Part shown: positions 46,432 through 55,964 of the stretch, piece after piece
How the letters are laid out: each line of letters starts with the position of its first letter
Numbering within the stretch: the first letter of the stretch is position 1
NCBI RefSeq assembly: GCF_003966655.1
Contig: NZ_AP018795.1
Span: forward strand, 1,753,501 to 1,817,500
Source: Acidithiobacillus ferridurans
Lineage (GTDB): Bacteria > Pseudomonadota > Gammaproteobacteria > Acidithiobacillales > Acidithiobacillaceae
Direction of reading: 5' to 3'
DNA: 64,000 bases
Made by a program: the position numbers and the translations under genes
Notes under the pieces: generated by a model
What the model was told of the DNA's origin: nothing
Seen by the model: the letters and a program-made list of their open reading frames with translations, nothing else
The model's database searches: none

Positions 46432-47290
46432 GCCCCCTCCGAACCGACCATCCGGCGTGTCTTGCAAGGGGTCGATGTGGATGCGCTGGATGCGGCGATC
46501 GGCGCCTGGCACTGGGTACGGCGGGCTTTGAAGCCGTGGCCGTTGATGGCAAAGTCCTCAAAGGTGTCGTGCGTGCAGAGGGAACTCAGGTGCATCTGCT
46601 CAGCGTGTTCCTGCATGGACAGGGAGTCACCATCGCGCAAAAGGAAATCGCCCGGAAAACCAACGAAATTCTAGAACTGCGCAACCTGCTCTCGGATGTC
46701 GACATCACGGGCAAGGTCGTCACTGCCGATGCCCTGCATACCCAGCGGGAGACGGCCCGCTTCCTCGTCGAAGACAAAAAAGCTGATTATCTCTATCCGG
46801 GATGATTACGCCTTCGGACCCACCAGCCTGACCCCAGATCGTGCCACTCCCAAAAATCTGTTGGGCTTGGTCCGTGGCCATTGGGAAATTGAAAACCGAA
46901 ACCATCATGTCCGCGACGCCACTTTCCACGAGGACCTCTCCCAAGTTCGCACCCAGAACGGACCCTGTAGGATGGCGATCTTGCGCGAACTGGCCATGAG
47001 CATCCTGCGCCTCACCGGCGTCAAGAACATCGCCAAAGCGTGTCGGGATTTCGCCGCCAGCGCATCTAACACTCTCCGTCGACTCGGATACTGAGCCGCC
47101 ACCACGGGGTTTACCTATCCGGAAATGCCTCCGGAGGGCAAGCCGCGTCCGCCAGCCACCCCATCCACGATTCCGCACCAAAAACAGCCTGAAAATGCCG
47201 CATTTCCACCAACACAGTTCCTCAAGCCACCACTAAAATCAGCGGCAGCAAGCCTCTGCTACTATATCTGGCGAGCTTGACGGAGCCCTG
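46432..47290 (+). pseudogene. ISAs1-family transposase, decayed copy 1
   Basis: Three pieces in changing frames: 'APSEPTIRRVLQGVDVDALDAAIGAW', then AVDGKVLKGV...HLLSVFLHGQG...VTADALHTQRETA (DDE core), then after an internal deletion at about 46795 the C-terminal part 'LGLVRGHWEIENRNHHVRDATF'. The right end is at 47290 (GAGCCCTG). The minus strand at 46331-46430 may hold the tail of another transposase ('RERVLRQLAQRAEKMGM'), which I cannot assign. Confidence 0.8.
46795..47290. repeat. 496-bp direct repeat of the ISAs1 3' part, first copy
   Basis: Nearly identical to 48416-48911 in the same orientation (one visible change in the terminal ten bases). The two copies bracket hdeD and the broken regulator gene. 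Confidence 0.9.
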
Positions 47291-47394
47291 TGTGCGAGCT
47301 ATAAACTGCATAACGGTATTTCGTGTGGATGAATACGATTTCACCCTTGAATTAAGGATGCTGTGTAATAGCGCCGATAAAAGGAGGTGTCAAT

Positions 47395-48009
47395 ATGAAT
47401 TCACAAGCATCAATCCATCCAGCCCGCCTGACCCTGTTCTCCTGGCCTTTACTCGCCTCTCGGGGTGTTGCCGCATTATTGTTTGTAATTGCATCACTGA
47501 TTGCTTTTGGCGAAACCATTACTTTGCTGGTTTGGTTTTTTGCCATTTACGTGTTTTTTGATAGCGGTTATTCCGCAATGCGTCTTGCCCAGAAAGGGAG
47601 TGGCGCCTGTCCAAAAGTTTTGATTGCCATTAAAGCCGTCATCGGGATCGCGGCTGGTATCGCGGTCATTGTTCTTTCACAGGGTGTCAGTATGTTGCCT
47701 ACATTACTGACCATTTTTGCCTGGGTGGCGATTGTTGGTGTGATTGAAGGCATTTGGGTGCTGCGTAATGTGCGCAATAAAGAAGCGGTGTTGATTATTG
47801 GTTCTACTGCTTATCTGGCCCTGGCTGTTGCCCTGCAATTCATCTTTGCTTTGGCGCCGGATGCCGGTCCTTCCGTATATAACTGGATCATTATCGGCTT
47901 TTCTGCCGCATTTGCTGCAGCTATGTTCGGTATGGTCTGGGCCATGCGTCGTAACCTTCTAAAGATGGATGATGGTACATCGGCCTCCGCCCAGGCACAT
48001 TCTGCCTGA
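47395..48009 (+). CDS. HdeD/DUF308-family acid-resistance membrane protein
   Basis: 204 residues, six hydrophobic helices in three pairs, with 'RGVAALLFVIASLIAFGETITLLVWFFAIYVFFDSGY' pattern in the first repeat, as in HdeD. ATG follows AAGGAGG. E. coli HdeD helps survival at low pH and high cell density; the role here is inferred from family and habitat. Isolated between insertion-sequence remnants. Confidence 0.8.
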   Translation: MNSQASIHPARLTLFSWPLLASRGVAALLFVIASLIAFGETITLLVWFFAIYVFFDSGYSAMRLAQKGSGACPKVLIAIKAVIGIAAGIAVIVLSQGVSMLPTLLTIFAWVAIVGVIEGIWVLRNVRNKEAVLIIGSTAYLALAVALQFIFALAPDAGPSVYNWIIIGFSAAFAAAMFGMVWAMRRNLLKMDDGTSASAQAHSA

Positions 48010-48131
48010 ATTAACCAACACTGTGCAGGAAGCAATCGGTTATTTCTGCAGTGGTCTGATGATCATCATTATCAGGAGTTGCACGGTAAGGAGTGTGGCT
48101 CTTGTTATATGTAAAAAATAGGGGAAGACCC

Positions 48132-48296
48132 ATGGTATTGAGCAAAGCCACCAAACAAGCCCTGCGCGGCCTGATATATATTGTCGCATAGCAGCGCGGC
48201 GAGCCGGTACTTAGTCGTGAAATTGCCGATTATCTCGGGGTTCCCGTTCAGTGTATCACCAAAATTATGCGGAGGCTCGCCAAGTGTGGATTTCTT
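48132..48296 (+). pseudogene. Rrf2-family transcriptional regulator, broken
   Basis: The first 55 codons read as the Rrf2 winged helix: 'LSKATKQALRGLIYIVA', an in-frame TAG, then 'SREIADYLGVPVQCITKIMRRLAKCGFLEA'. The gene then stops at the ISAs1 fragment. Rrf2 regulators (NsrR, IscR and relatives) often sense NO or redox state through an iron-sulfur cluster; the cysteines would have been downstream and are lost. Confidence 0.8.
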
Positions 48297-48911
48297 GAGG
48301 CCGCTTTGAATATCGCAAAATCATCGTTGCTACCTGGGCAACCGGCATCCATTTTCCGCATGTCGGACAAGCTTTCCTGATCCAACGGTCCACCGTAAAC
48401 AGCAAAGATGGCCTCATCCGGGATGATTACGCCTTCGGACCCACCAGCCTGACCCCAGATCGTGCCACTCCCAAAAATCTGTTGGGCTTGGTCCGTGGCC
48501 ATTGGGAAATTGAAAACCGAAACCATCATGTCCGCGACGCCACTTTCCACGAGGACCTCTCCCAAGTTCGCACCCAGAACGGACCCTGTAGGATGGCGAT
48601 CTTGCGCGAACTGGCCATGAGCATCCTGCGCCTCACCGGCGTCAAGAACATCGCCAAAGCGTGTCGGGATTTCGCCGCCAGCGCATCTAACACTCTCCGT
48701 CGACTCGGATACTGAGCCGCCACCACGGGGTTTACCTATCCGGAAATGCCTCCGGAGGGCAAGCCGCGTCCGCCAGCCACCCCATCCACGATTCCGCACC
48801 AAAAACAGCCTGAAAATGCCGCATTTCCACCAACACAGTTCCTCAAGCCACCACTAAAATCAGCGGCAGCAAGCCTCTGCTACTATATCTGGCGAGCTTG
48901 ACAGAGCCCTG
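48297..48911 (+). pseudogene. ISAs1-family transposase, C-terminal remnant (copy 2)
   Basis: Begins 'GRFEYRKIIVATWATGIHFPHVGQAFLIQR', continues through 'DDYAFGPTSLTPDRA' and the C-terminal block shared with copy 1, and ends with the family C-terminus 'SNTLRRLGY'. It keeps the central part missing from copy 1. The right end CAGAGCCCTG (to 48911) directly abuts leader copy 2. Confidence 0.85.
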
Positions 48912-49082
48912 CTATCCGTACGGTGCCTGGTCATCATCGGATTTTCGATTGCAGGAGGCCGGGGTGGATATTTTCGGGGAAACAAACGCCGTTCTTGCAG
49001 ACATCTGAAACATGGTTTTTTACGTTAAAAATACCCACAGATGGTTTTATATTTTTTAAAAATCAGCCAGGGAAACTTCCTT

Positions 49083-49240
49083 GTGAGCTTCCAGGCATGA
49101 ACATTAAATTATGCTAATAATCAAATATACAGTTTGTGGTGGTGTTATATTTCATGAGTGAATATTAACCAACTGTCTGTTCCACCGGATAGTTTACAGT
49201 TGCACATCTATAAGATAACGGTAATATTATGATTTATCTT
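49083..49240. other. 158-bp segment present only in leader copy 2
   Basis: AT-rich, without a gene or clear inverted repeats at its ends; CTT occurs at both junctions. Either an insertion in copy 2 or a deletion in copy 1 between short repeats. Confidence 0.6.
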
Positions 49241-49332
49241 TTGGGCGCGCGCGTATCACTAATACTATTTACATAAGCCCAAAAATATTTGAGGCAAATC
49301 TCTATTGCTTTGCGCCCCCGCCTGCACTAGTT

Positions 49333-49360
49333 TTACTGCCAGGTAATCAATAGGCAGTAA
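49333..49360 (+). ncRNA. Leader stem-loop, copy 2 (8 bp, 12-base loop)
   Basis: TTACTGCC pairs perfectly with GGCAGTAA around AGGTAATCAATA. Compared with copy 1, two pairs are replaced on both sides and two G-U pairs become G-C. Confidence 0.55.
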
Positions 49361-49579
49361 TAGTATAAATTTATATGATTTATGGAAGTGGTGAAAACTG
49401 GTGCCAATGGCGGCCTGCCGCGGAATCGCCGGAGCCCGGGCGCCGTGGTTCGGTGGCCGCTGTGCCGTGGAAGCCCATGGAAATCCTGATCTGCATGCAG
49501 TGTCGGAAAAGGTAATCGGATAGTGATCGCTATCCTGTCATATCGCGGATGGTCTGAAATCCGTCAGGGAGAAATGTCA

Positions 49580-50545
49580 ATGCAAGTGAAGTGGAGGAAT
49601 AACCTTAAAAACGGGTGCCGCCATGCCGCCCTCGCGCCGATTCTGTTGCTCAGTGGCTGCGCGGGTAGTCCCTTTTGGATATTCGATCCCAAAGGGTTGA
49701 TGGCTGATACCAACCTGTTTTATCTGCTGGTGGATGTCGGGATCATGGCCAGCATCGTCGGCGTGACGGCGCTCCTGGTGATCTGGTTCATGTGGCGCTA
49801 CCAGAAGGGCAAAAACCGGGGGAAATATGACCCCACCTGGTCCCATTCCAACACCATTGAAGTGGTTGTCTGGGGGATCCCCATCATTGCTGTCGGCTTT
49901 TTGTCCTATTTTGCGGTAACCGGCACTTTCGAGATAAATCCATATAATCCGACGGTGATTACCAACCATCTGAAACCCGTCAGTGATCCGGTCGAGGTGG
50001 ATGTCATCGCGACCGACTGGCAGTGGCTTTTTGTATACCCGCAGTATCATATGGCCGTGGCCAACGAACTGGTGCTGCCGGCGCATACCCCGGTATTTTT
50101 CCGTCTGACCTCCTCTGCGGTGACCACGACATTCTTCATTCCACAACTGGTGGGCATGATCGACGTAATGCCCGGCATGCGTACGAAAAACGCCCTGGAA
50201 AGCAACCATGTCGGGGAATACCAGGGCATCGCTTCGGACTATGCCGGCGCGGGCACCTCCTGGATGACCTTCAAGACCAGAATAGTGAAGTCGGCCGACT
50301 TCCGCGAGTGGGTGCGGAAGGTGCAGCAATCTCCGACATCCATGACCTACGCCAGCTTCAATGACTACGCCGACCCTTATATCAATGTGCATCATAAGGT
50401 GGCCTATTTCTCGTCGGTGCCGGACGGTTTGTTCGACCATGTCGTCGACGAGGTCATGAAGGGTAAAACCTGGCCCATCCCGCCGATGATGACGGAAAAC
50501 ATGGTGGCGTATATGCAGAAGCAGAACGCCGAACACCGCGACTAA
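49580..50545 (+). CDS. cyoA: Cytochrome bo3-type quinol oxidase subunit II
   Basis: 321 residues. Lipoprotein signal with lipobox LLSGC near residue 25, two membrane helices, then a cupredoxin domain 'DWQWLFVYPQY' and 'TSSAVTTTFFIPQLVGMIDVMPGM'. The CuA ligands of cytochrome c oxidases are missing, as in quinol oxidases. ATG 49580 has GGGAG 8 bases before; ATG 49574 is too close to it. Confidence 0.93.
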   Translation: MQVKWRNNLKNGCRHAALAPILLLSGCAGSPFWIFDPKGLMADTNLFYLLVDVGIMASIVGVTALLVIWFMWRYQKGKNRGKYDPTWSHSNTIEVVVWGIPIIAVGFLSYFAVTGTFEINPYNPTVITNHLKPVSDPVEVDVIATDWQWLFVYPQYHMAVANELVLPAHTPVFFRLTSSAVTTTFFIPQLVGMIDVMPGMRTKNALESNHVGEYQGIASDYAGAGTSWMTFKTRIVKSADFREWVRKVQQSPTSMTYASFNDYADPYINVHHKVAYFSSVPDGLFDHVVDEVMKGKTWPIPPMMTENMVAYMQKQNAEHRD

Positions 50546-50563
50546 CAACAGGAGAATTGACAG

Positions 50564-52714
50564 ATGCTCGTAGATTTAGCCGGGGGCTGGAACCCCATGC
50601 TGGGGCGCCTTGCCTGGTCTCAGATTCCTTACGACAACCCCATCCTGGCGCCGCTGTTTGTCGCGGTGGTCATCGGGGCCGTTCTGGTGCTGGGCCTGAT
50701 CACGTACTACGGGAAATGGACCTACCTGTGGAAGGAATGGCTGACCACCGTGGATCACAAAAAACTGGGGGTGATGTACATCCTCATTGGTCTGGTGATG
50801 CTGTTCCGGGGTTTCATCGATGGTCTGATGATCCGGACGCAGCAGGCCTGGGCGGTAGGCCCGCATTCCTCGGGAGTGTTCGGTGCGACGCACGGTTACC
50901 TGACTCCGTTCCATTTCGGGCAGGTCTACAGTGCCCATGGGGTGATCATGATCCTGCTGGCAGCCACGCCGTTGCTCGTCGGCTTCATGAACATCATCGT
51001 GCCCATTCAGATCGGTGCCCGGGACATGGCCTACCCCTACCTGAATGCGTTGGGGCTATGGCTCACCGCCGCGGGCGGGGCGTTGATCATGATTTCCCTG
51101 TTCGTGGGCGATTTCGCGCACAACGGCTGGTTTGGTTATGCGCCGATCTTCGAGCTGCAATACAGCCCGGGCGTGGGCGTTGATTACTGGATATGGACCA
51201 TGGAGTTGTTGGCGCTGGGGACCACCTTGGGCGGCATCAACATTCTGGCGACCATCGTCAAGATGCGCGCGCCGGGCATGACCTGGGGTCGTTTGCCGAT
51301 CTTTGTCTGGGCTTCGCTTGCGTCGAACGTGATTGCCCTGACTTCTTTCCCGGCACTGCAGGTGGCACTTGCATTGGTTGCTGCAGACCGGTATCTGGGC
51401 GCGCATTTCTTCACGGCTGGTCTGGGTGGCAATCTGATGCTCTATACCAATCTATTCTGGATATGGGGCCACCCGGAAGTCTATTTCGTGATTCTTCCGG
51501 CCTTCGGCATGATGTCGGAAATCTTTCCGACCTTTTCCGAAAAACCATTGTTTGGCTACATGACCATGGTGCTCGCCAGTATGGCCATTGCCGGCTTGTC
51601 CTGGATGGTCTGGCTGCATCACTTCTTCACCATGGGCGCCGGACCCTACGTCAACAGCGCCTTCAGTGTGGCCACCATGCTGGTCGGCATTCCTACGGGT
51701 GTGAAGGTGTTCAACTGGGCATTCACCATGTATCGCGGGCGCCTGACTTTCACCGCCGCCATGCTGTGGGCCATCGGCGCGCTTTTCCTGCTGCTGGTAG
51801 GCGGATTGACGGGTATGATGCTGGCGGTTCCGGCCATCAATTACATGGTCCACAACAGCGTTTTTGTGGTCGCGCATTTCCATTCCATGCTGCTGACGAT
51901 TGTGTACGCCATTTTTGCTTCGGTGATCTACTGGTTTCCCAAGGTCTTTGGCTTCAAGCTGAATGAGTTCTGGGCAAAGACCATGTTCTGGCTCTTTTCT
52001 GCCGGTACGGCGCTGGTGTTCGTGCCAATGTACATGCTCGGTTTCATGGGGATGACCCGGCGTCTGGATTATGTGTTCAACACCGCTTGGCATCCTTATC
52101 TGCTGGTGATGGAATTCGGCATCGTGGTGTATACGCTTTCCGTCCTCGCATTTTTTGCGCTGCTTTATGTCAGTGTCCGCGATCATGCGAGCAACCAGGT
52201 TGGCGCGGATGCCTGGGGTACCTCCCGCTCGCTGGAATGGCTTACCCATTCTCCTGTGCCATTTTATAACTTTGCCGTACTGCCGCACATCAATGCGCGT
52301 GACGAAGTGGCCTGGCGGCGTGACAACGGCATCGACCATGTCCAGCCCGATCACTATGAGGATATCCATATGCCCAATAATACCGGTGTGGCCATTGCCC
52401 TCGGCGGCCTGACCTTTGTACTGGGTTTCGCCCTGGTATGGCGTATCTGGTGGCTTTGTGCCTTCTCCCTGCTGGCAATCGTTGCACTCGTAATCTACCG
52501 CTCCTTCAAGGGCGATCCGGGTTACATCATTACCGCGGCGGAACTGGAACAGATGGAAAAAGCAGCCATGCGCCGTGAAGCACGGATAGGTAAACAGCGG
52601 CATCAGGTAGGCGGCGGCGTATTGGGTGAGGCTATAGCCTATGAGCGTTCTGACCTGCCGCCGCTGGCTTCGCAGCCGAGCTCATCCGTGGGGCTGGATC
52701 ATCATCGCAGTTGA
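50564..52714 (+). CDS. cyoB: Cytochrome bo3-type quinol oxidase subunit I
   Basis: 716 residues, about 14-15 helices. 'YSAHGVIMILL' (low-spin heme His), 'WIWGHPEVYFVILPAFG' (CuB His cross-linked Tyr), 'WLHHFFTMG' (two CuB His) and 'VVAHFHSML' (heme ligands). The proton-pumping oxygen reductase core of the complex. 18 bases after cyoA. Confidence 0.95.
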   Translation: MLVDLAGGWNPMLGRLAWSQIPYDNPILAPLFVAVVIGAVLVLGLITYYGKWTYLWKEWLTTVDHKKLGVMYILIGLVMLFRGFIDGLMIRTQQAWAVGPHSSGVFGATHGYLTPFHFGQVYSAHGVIMILLAATPLLVGFMNIIVPIQIGARDMAYPYLNALGLWLTAAGGALIMISLFVGDFAHNGWFGYAPIFELQYSPGVGVDYWIWTMELLALGTTLGGINILATIVKMRAPGMTWGRLPIFVWASLASNVIALTSFPALQVALALVAADRYLGAHFFTAGLGGNLMLYTNLFWIWGHPEVYFVILPAFGMMSEIFPTFSEKPLFGYMTMVLASMAIAGLSWMVWLHHFFTMGAGPYVNSAFSVATMLVGIPTGVKVFNWAFTMYRGRLTFTAAMLWAIGALFLLLVGGLTGMMLAVPAINYMVHNSVFVVAHFHSMLLTIVYAIFASVIYWFPKVFGFKLNEFWAKTMFWLFSAGTALVFVPMYMLGFMGMTRRLDYVFNTAWHPYLLVMEFGIVVYTLSVLAFFALLYVSVRDHASNQVGADAWGTSRSLEWLTHSPVPFYNFAVLPHINARDEVAWRRDNGIDHVQPDHYEDIHMPNNTGVAIALGGLTFVLGFALVWRIWWLCAFSLLAIVALVIYRSFKGDPGYIITAAELEQMEKAAMRREARIGKQRHQVGGGVLGEAIAYERSDLPPLASQPSSSVGLDHHRS

Positions 52715-52780
52715 TGGCCCTGACAGGTGGTAGCCGAGGTATCGGCTACCCGTTAATGAACGGTAGATTGAGGAGTTTTT

Positions 52781-53416
52781 ATGAGTTCTCATTCCAGTAA
52801 TGTAGATCCGAAAGCAGCAGAATTATGGGATAAAAGTCACTATCAGCATGATGTGATCTCCACCCGCACCTTTGGTTATTTCATGTATCTCCTGAGCGAC
52901 GGCATGCTGTTTGCGACACTTTTTGCCGCTTATGGCGTGCTGAGTTACCAGCACAGTTATTTTGGTGGCCCTACCCCGGCCGACTTTGTAAAGCCCTGGT
53001 ATACTTTTGCTCAGACTATGGCGCTGTTTGTCAGCGTGCTGGCTTATGGTTTTGGCATGAATGCACTCAAGCACAAAAACAAAAGCGGGTTGATCAATGG
53101 TTTGCTCGCGGCTTTCGTGTTTGGTGTATTGTTTCTGGCACTGGACATTCATGACATGACGCATCTGGCGTCATTGGGTATCACGGTTGCAACCAGTGGC
53201 GGGATATCTGCGTTTATTATCCTGACCCAGGTACATGCCGCCCATATTTTCTTTGGGTTGATCTGGATTCTGGTGATGATGGCCCAGGTGCTGACCAAGG
53301 GCTTTACCACTGAGGTGGTGGGCCGGTTGTTGACACTGCGTATGTTTTGGCATTTGCAGGCGATTATTTGGGTGTTTGTGTTTGTGTTCGTTTATTTATG
53401 GGGATATATGTCATGA
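52781..53416 (+). CDS. cyoC: Cytochrome bo3-type quinol oxidase subunit III
   Basis: 211 residues, five helices, 'FGYFMYLLSDGMLFATLFAAY' near the start and 'QVHAAHIFFGLIWILVM' near the end as in CyoC. TGA overlaps the cyoD ATG (ATGA). Confidence 0.93.
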   Translation: MSSHSSNVDPKAAELWDKSHYQHDVISTRTFGYFMYLLSDGMLFATLFAAYGVLSYQHSYFGGPTPADFVKPWYTFAQTMALFVSVLAYGFGMNALKHKNKSGLINGLLAAFVFGVLFLALDIHDMTHLASLGITVATSGGISAFIILTQVHAAHIFFGLIWILVMMAQVLTKGFTTEVVGRLLTLRMFWHLQAIIWVFVFVFVYLWGYMS

Positions 53417-53769
53417 GTCACGGTCACGATGATCCGACATTGCATCCGGAAGTACAGATGTCCACTTCCCGGGGATATTTTGCAGGGTTCGCGGTTTCCA
53501 GCATCCTGATGTTCGTCGCTACCTTATTGGTGGCATCGCGTGCCGTGCCGCCATTCGGTTTGCTGATGGTCATCTCGGTCTGCGCGGGCATAGCGATTAT
53601 TGCGCAGATCTACTTCCTGCTGCATATCGATGTTTCCGAACACAACATCTGGAATACTGTGGCGCTGGTGATGTTCATGCCGCTTTTTCTGGTTACCATC
53701 GGGCTGACCTGGTGGATGTTCTCGCAATTGTATCTGCGCACGATGATTATGCCTGGCATGATGCACTGA
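53413..53769 (+). CDS. cyoD: Cytochrome bo3-type quinol oxidase subunit IV
   Basis: 118 residues, three helices, with 'AQIYFLLHIDVSEHNIWN' typical of CyoD. Starts at ATG 53413 inside the cyoC stop; helps assembly of CuB in subunit I. Confidence 0.9.
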   Translation: MSHGHDDPTLHPEVQMSTSRGYFAGFAVSSILMFVATLLVASRAVPPFGLLMVISVCAGIAIIAQIYFLLHIDVSEHNIWNTVALVMFMPLFLVTIGLTWWMFSQLYLRTMIMPGMMH

Positions 53770-53797
53770 CCGCACGAATTCCGGAGGTCCTAACGTC

Positions 53798-54742
53798 ATG
53801 TTAAAAGAAGGAGTCCACAGCGGCGGCATTGGCGATCTTTCTGGTCCCCGGGTTCGGCCGTCTTTTGTTCGCGATCTCTGGGTGTTGGCCAAGGCGCGGG
53901 TGGTATCGCTGCTGGTATTTACCGCCGCAGTGGGCGAGATCCTCGCCCCCGACGCCGGGTTGCACTGGGAGTCGGGGCTGGCGGGTTTGGCGGGTATTGC
54001 GCTGGCCGGAGGGGCAGGAGGGGTACTCAACCAGATTGTCGAGCCCGGCCTTGACCAGCACATGCGACGCACCCTCCACCGGCCGCTGGCCGAAGGACGC
54101 ATCAGCCGTGGTGGTGCCATTGCCTATGCCATGACACTGATGTGCGCCGCCATTGCCGTACTGGCCTGGGGCACCAACCCGCTGACCCTGGTACTGACCC
54201 TGGTAGGCACCGTCGGCTACGGTGTCGTCTACACCCTCTACCTCAAACCCAGCACGCCCTGGAACATCGTCTGGGGCGGTCTTGCCGGAGCCCTGCCGCC
54301 ACTGATCGGCTGGACCGCCATCACCGGCAGTCTCGCCGCGCTGCCGCTGGTGCTGGTCCTGCTGGTATTCGTCTGGACCCCGGCGCACTTCTGGCCCCTG
54401 GCCATCTGTTGTCGGGAAGACTACGCCAAGGCCTGCATTCCCATGCTGCCGGTGACCCATGGCGTCGATCGCACGCGCCGGGAAGTGCGGAACTACGCCC
54501 TGCTCACCTGGATCGTCAGCATGGTGCCAGCGCTACTCACCGGTGACTGGTTATATGGTGCCATCGCCGGGCTCTCCGGCGCATGGTTCGTGGGCATGGC
54601 CCTGCGTCTCAAAGGCCTGCCCGAAGGCCCGGAGATGAACCGCTACGCGCGGCGGATGTTCGCCTACTCCATCTCCTACCTGTTTTTACTCTTTACCGCC
54701 CTGATCCTGGGCAAACTGGTGATGGGCTATGGCTTCTTCTGA
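53798..54742 (+). CDS. ctaB: Protoheme IX farnesyltransferase (heme O synthase)
   Basis: 314 residues, UbiA-type prenyltransferase with about eight helices. First metal site 'NQIVEPGLDQHMRRTLHRPL' (N-x3-E-x3-D, with Glu where many relatives have Asp), second site around 'WTPAHFWPLAICCREDYAKACIPMLP'. Makes heme O for the oxidase encoded just upstream. GGAGG before the ATG; overlaps the transporter gene by 14 bases. Also called cyoE. Confidence 0.92.
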   Translation: MLKEGVHSGGIGDLSGPRVRPSFVRDLWVLAKARVVSLLVFTAAVGEILAPDAGLHWESGLAGLAGIALAGGAGGVLNQIVEPGLDQHMRRTLHRPLAEGRISRGGAIAYAMTLMCAAIAVLAWGTNPLTLVLTLVGTVGYGVVYTLYLKPSTPWNIVWGGLAGALPPLIGWTAITGSLAALPLVLVLLVFVWTPAHFWPLAICCREDYAKACIPMLPVTHGVDRTRREVRNYALLTWIVSMVPALLTGDWLYGAIAGLSGAWFVGMALRLKGLPEGPEMNRYARRMFAYSISYLFLLFTALILGKLVMGYGFF

Positions 54743-55964
54743 GGCCGCCAAAGGCCCGCCCATGAGCCCGTTTGAAAAGCGGGCGGTAGCGGGACTGAGC
54801 TTCATCTATGTCGCGCGCATGCTCGGTCTGTTCATGCTCATGCCGGTACTGGCCCTGGACAACGACCAGCTTCGTGGCAGCACCCCGGTGCTGTTGGGCC
54901 TGGCCATTGGTATTTACGGACTGGCCCAGGCCGCCCTGCAGTTTCCCTTCGGGGTGGCCTCCGACCGTTTCGGGCGCAAGCGGGTACTGGTCTTTGGTCT
55001 GCTGATCTTCGTCCTGGGCTCCCTGCTAGGGGCGGTCAGCCATAACATCTGGGGCATCATTCTCGCCCGTCTGCTGCAGGGTGCGGGCGCCGTCTCCTCG
55101 GTGCTGCTGGCCACCGCCGGGGATCTCACCGGGGAACAGCACCGCACCAAGGCCATGGCCGCCATCGGCGGCAGCATCGCCATCGCCTATGTGCTGGGGA
55201 TGGCGCTGGGACCCGTTTTTTACGGTCTCTCCGGGCTGACCGGGGTATTTCTAGTGGCCGCCGCACTCGGTGTCCTCGCGCTGTTACCGCTGTGGAAAGG
55301 GATTCCCCCCATCCCCCACAATCTACAGCAACGCATGGGGACCTGGCGTGACGCCCTGAGGATATTCCGATACCCCCCGGTTCTGACCGCCAGTGTCGGC
55401 ATCTTCATCCTGCAGATGGTGCTGGGGGCCAGTTTCGTGGTGCTCTCCCCGGAACTGGTCAAGGCCATGCACATTCCGGGCAGTGCCGTCTGGGAAGTGT
55501 ATCTGCCGGTGATGCTGCTCTCGGTGGCGGGCATGCTCTACCCGGTGATCCACGCCGAAAGGCACAAACAGCACGGACAGATGCTGGTCTTCAGTGGTCT
55601 TGCCATCGCTGCGGGGGCGCTGTGCATGGGTTTGCTCGCGGGTCACTTCTGGCCGGTGGCGGTGGGAGCGGTGATTTTCTTCACGGGTTACAACGTGGCC
55701 TCGGCGATTCTGCCCTCGATGATGAGTCGCAGCACCACCCAGGCACAGCGGGGAGCGGCCAGTGGTGTGTACTCGCTGATGCAGTTTCTGGGGATATTCG
55801 CAGGCGGTGTGGTTGGTGGCTGGGGGCTGGGCATGGCCGGCGAGCAGGGTGTTTTTTATCTCCTTGCCGCCGTCGGATTGCTCCTCGCCCTGCAAAGCTG
55901 GAACGGAAAACGCGTGGCACTATTGCTGGAACCCGACGCCCGGGAAGCAGGGGACGGTCAGTAG
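54729..55964 (+). CDS. MFS transporter (YajR-like)
   Basis: 411 residues, 12 helices. 'RMLGLFMLMPVLALD' at the N-terminus and 'GVASDRFGRKRVLVFGLLIF' (motif A) are typical of YajR-type exporters; the C-terminal RNA-binding-like domain of E. coli YajR is missing. Starts inside ctaB, hence possibly co-transcribed. Substrate unknown. Confidence 0.83.
   Translation: MASSEAAKGPPMSPFEKRAVAGLSFIYVARMLGLFMLMPVLALDNDQLRGSTPVLLGLAIGIYGLAQAALQFPFGVASDRFGRKRVLVFGLLIFVLGSLLGAVSHNIWGIILARLLQGAGAVSSVLLATAGDLTGEQHRTKAMAAIGGSIAIAYVLGMALGPVFYGLSGLTGVFLVAAALGVLALLPLWKGIPPIPHNLQQRMGTWRDALRIFRYPPVLTASVGIFILQMVLGASFVVLSPELVKAMHIPGSAVWEVYLPVMLLSVAGMLYPVIHAERHKQHGQMLVFSGLAIAAGALCMGLLAGHFWPVAVGAVIFFTGYNVASAILPSMMSRSTTQAQRGAASGVYSLMQFLGIFAGGVVGGWGLGMAGEQGVFYLLAAVGLLLALQSWNGKRVALLLEPDAREAGDGQ

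Larger units (their letters stand above)
48913..49573 (+). promoter_or_regulatory. Structured non-coding leader, copy 2 (upstream of cyoABCD)
   Basis: Matches 42465-42976 in two blocks, 48913-49082 and 49241-49573, interrupted by an extra 158 bases. Contains the same stem-loops in stronger form and runs into the ribosome binding site GGGAG of cyoA. Its left edge is the insertion-sequence end, so the ancestral leader may have been longer. Confidence 0.7.

Noticed and set aside
53798-54742. Glu in place of Asp in the first metal motif of the heme O synthase as a sign of inactivity
   Set aside because: N-x3-E-x3-D is, as far as I know, an accepted variant in this family, and the rest of the protein is complete.
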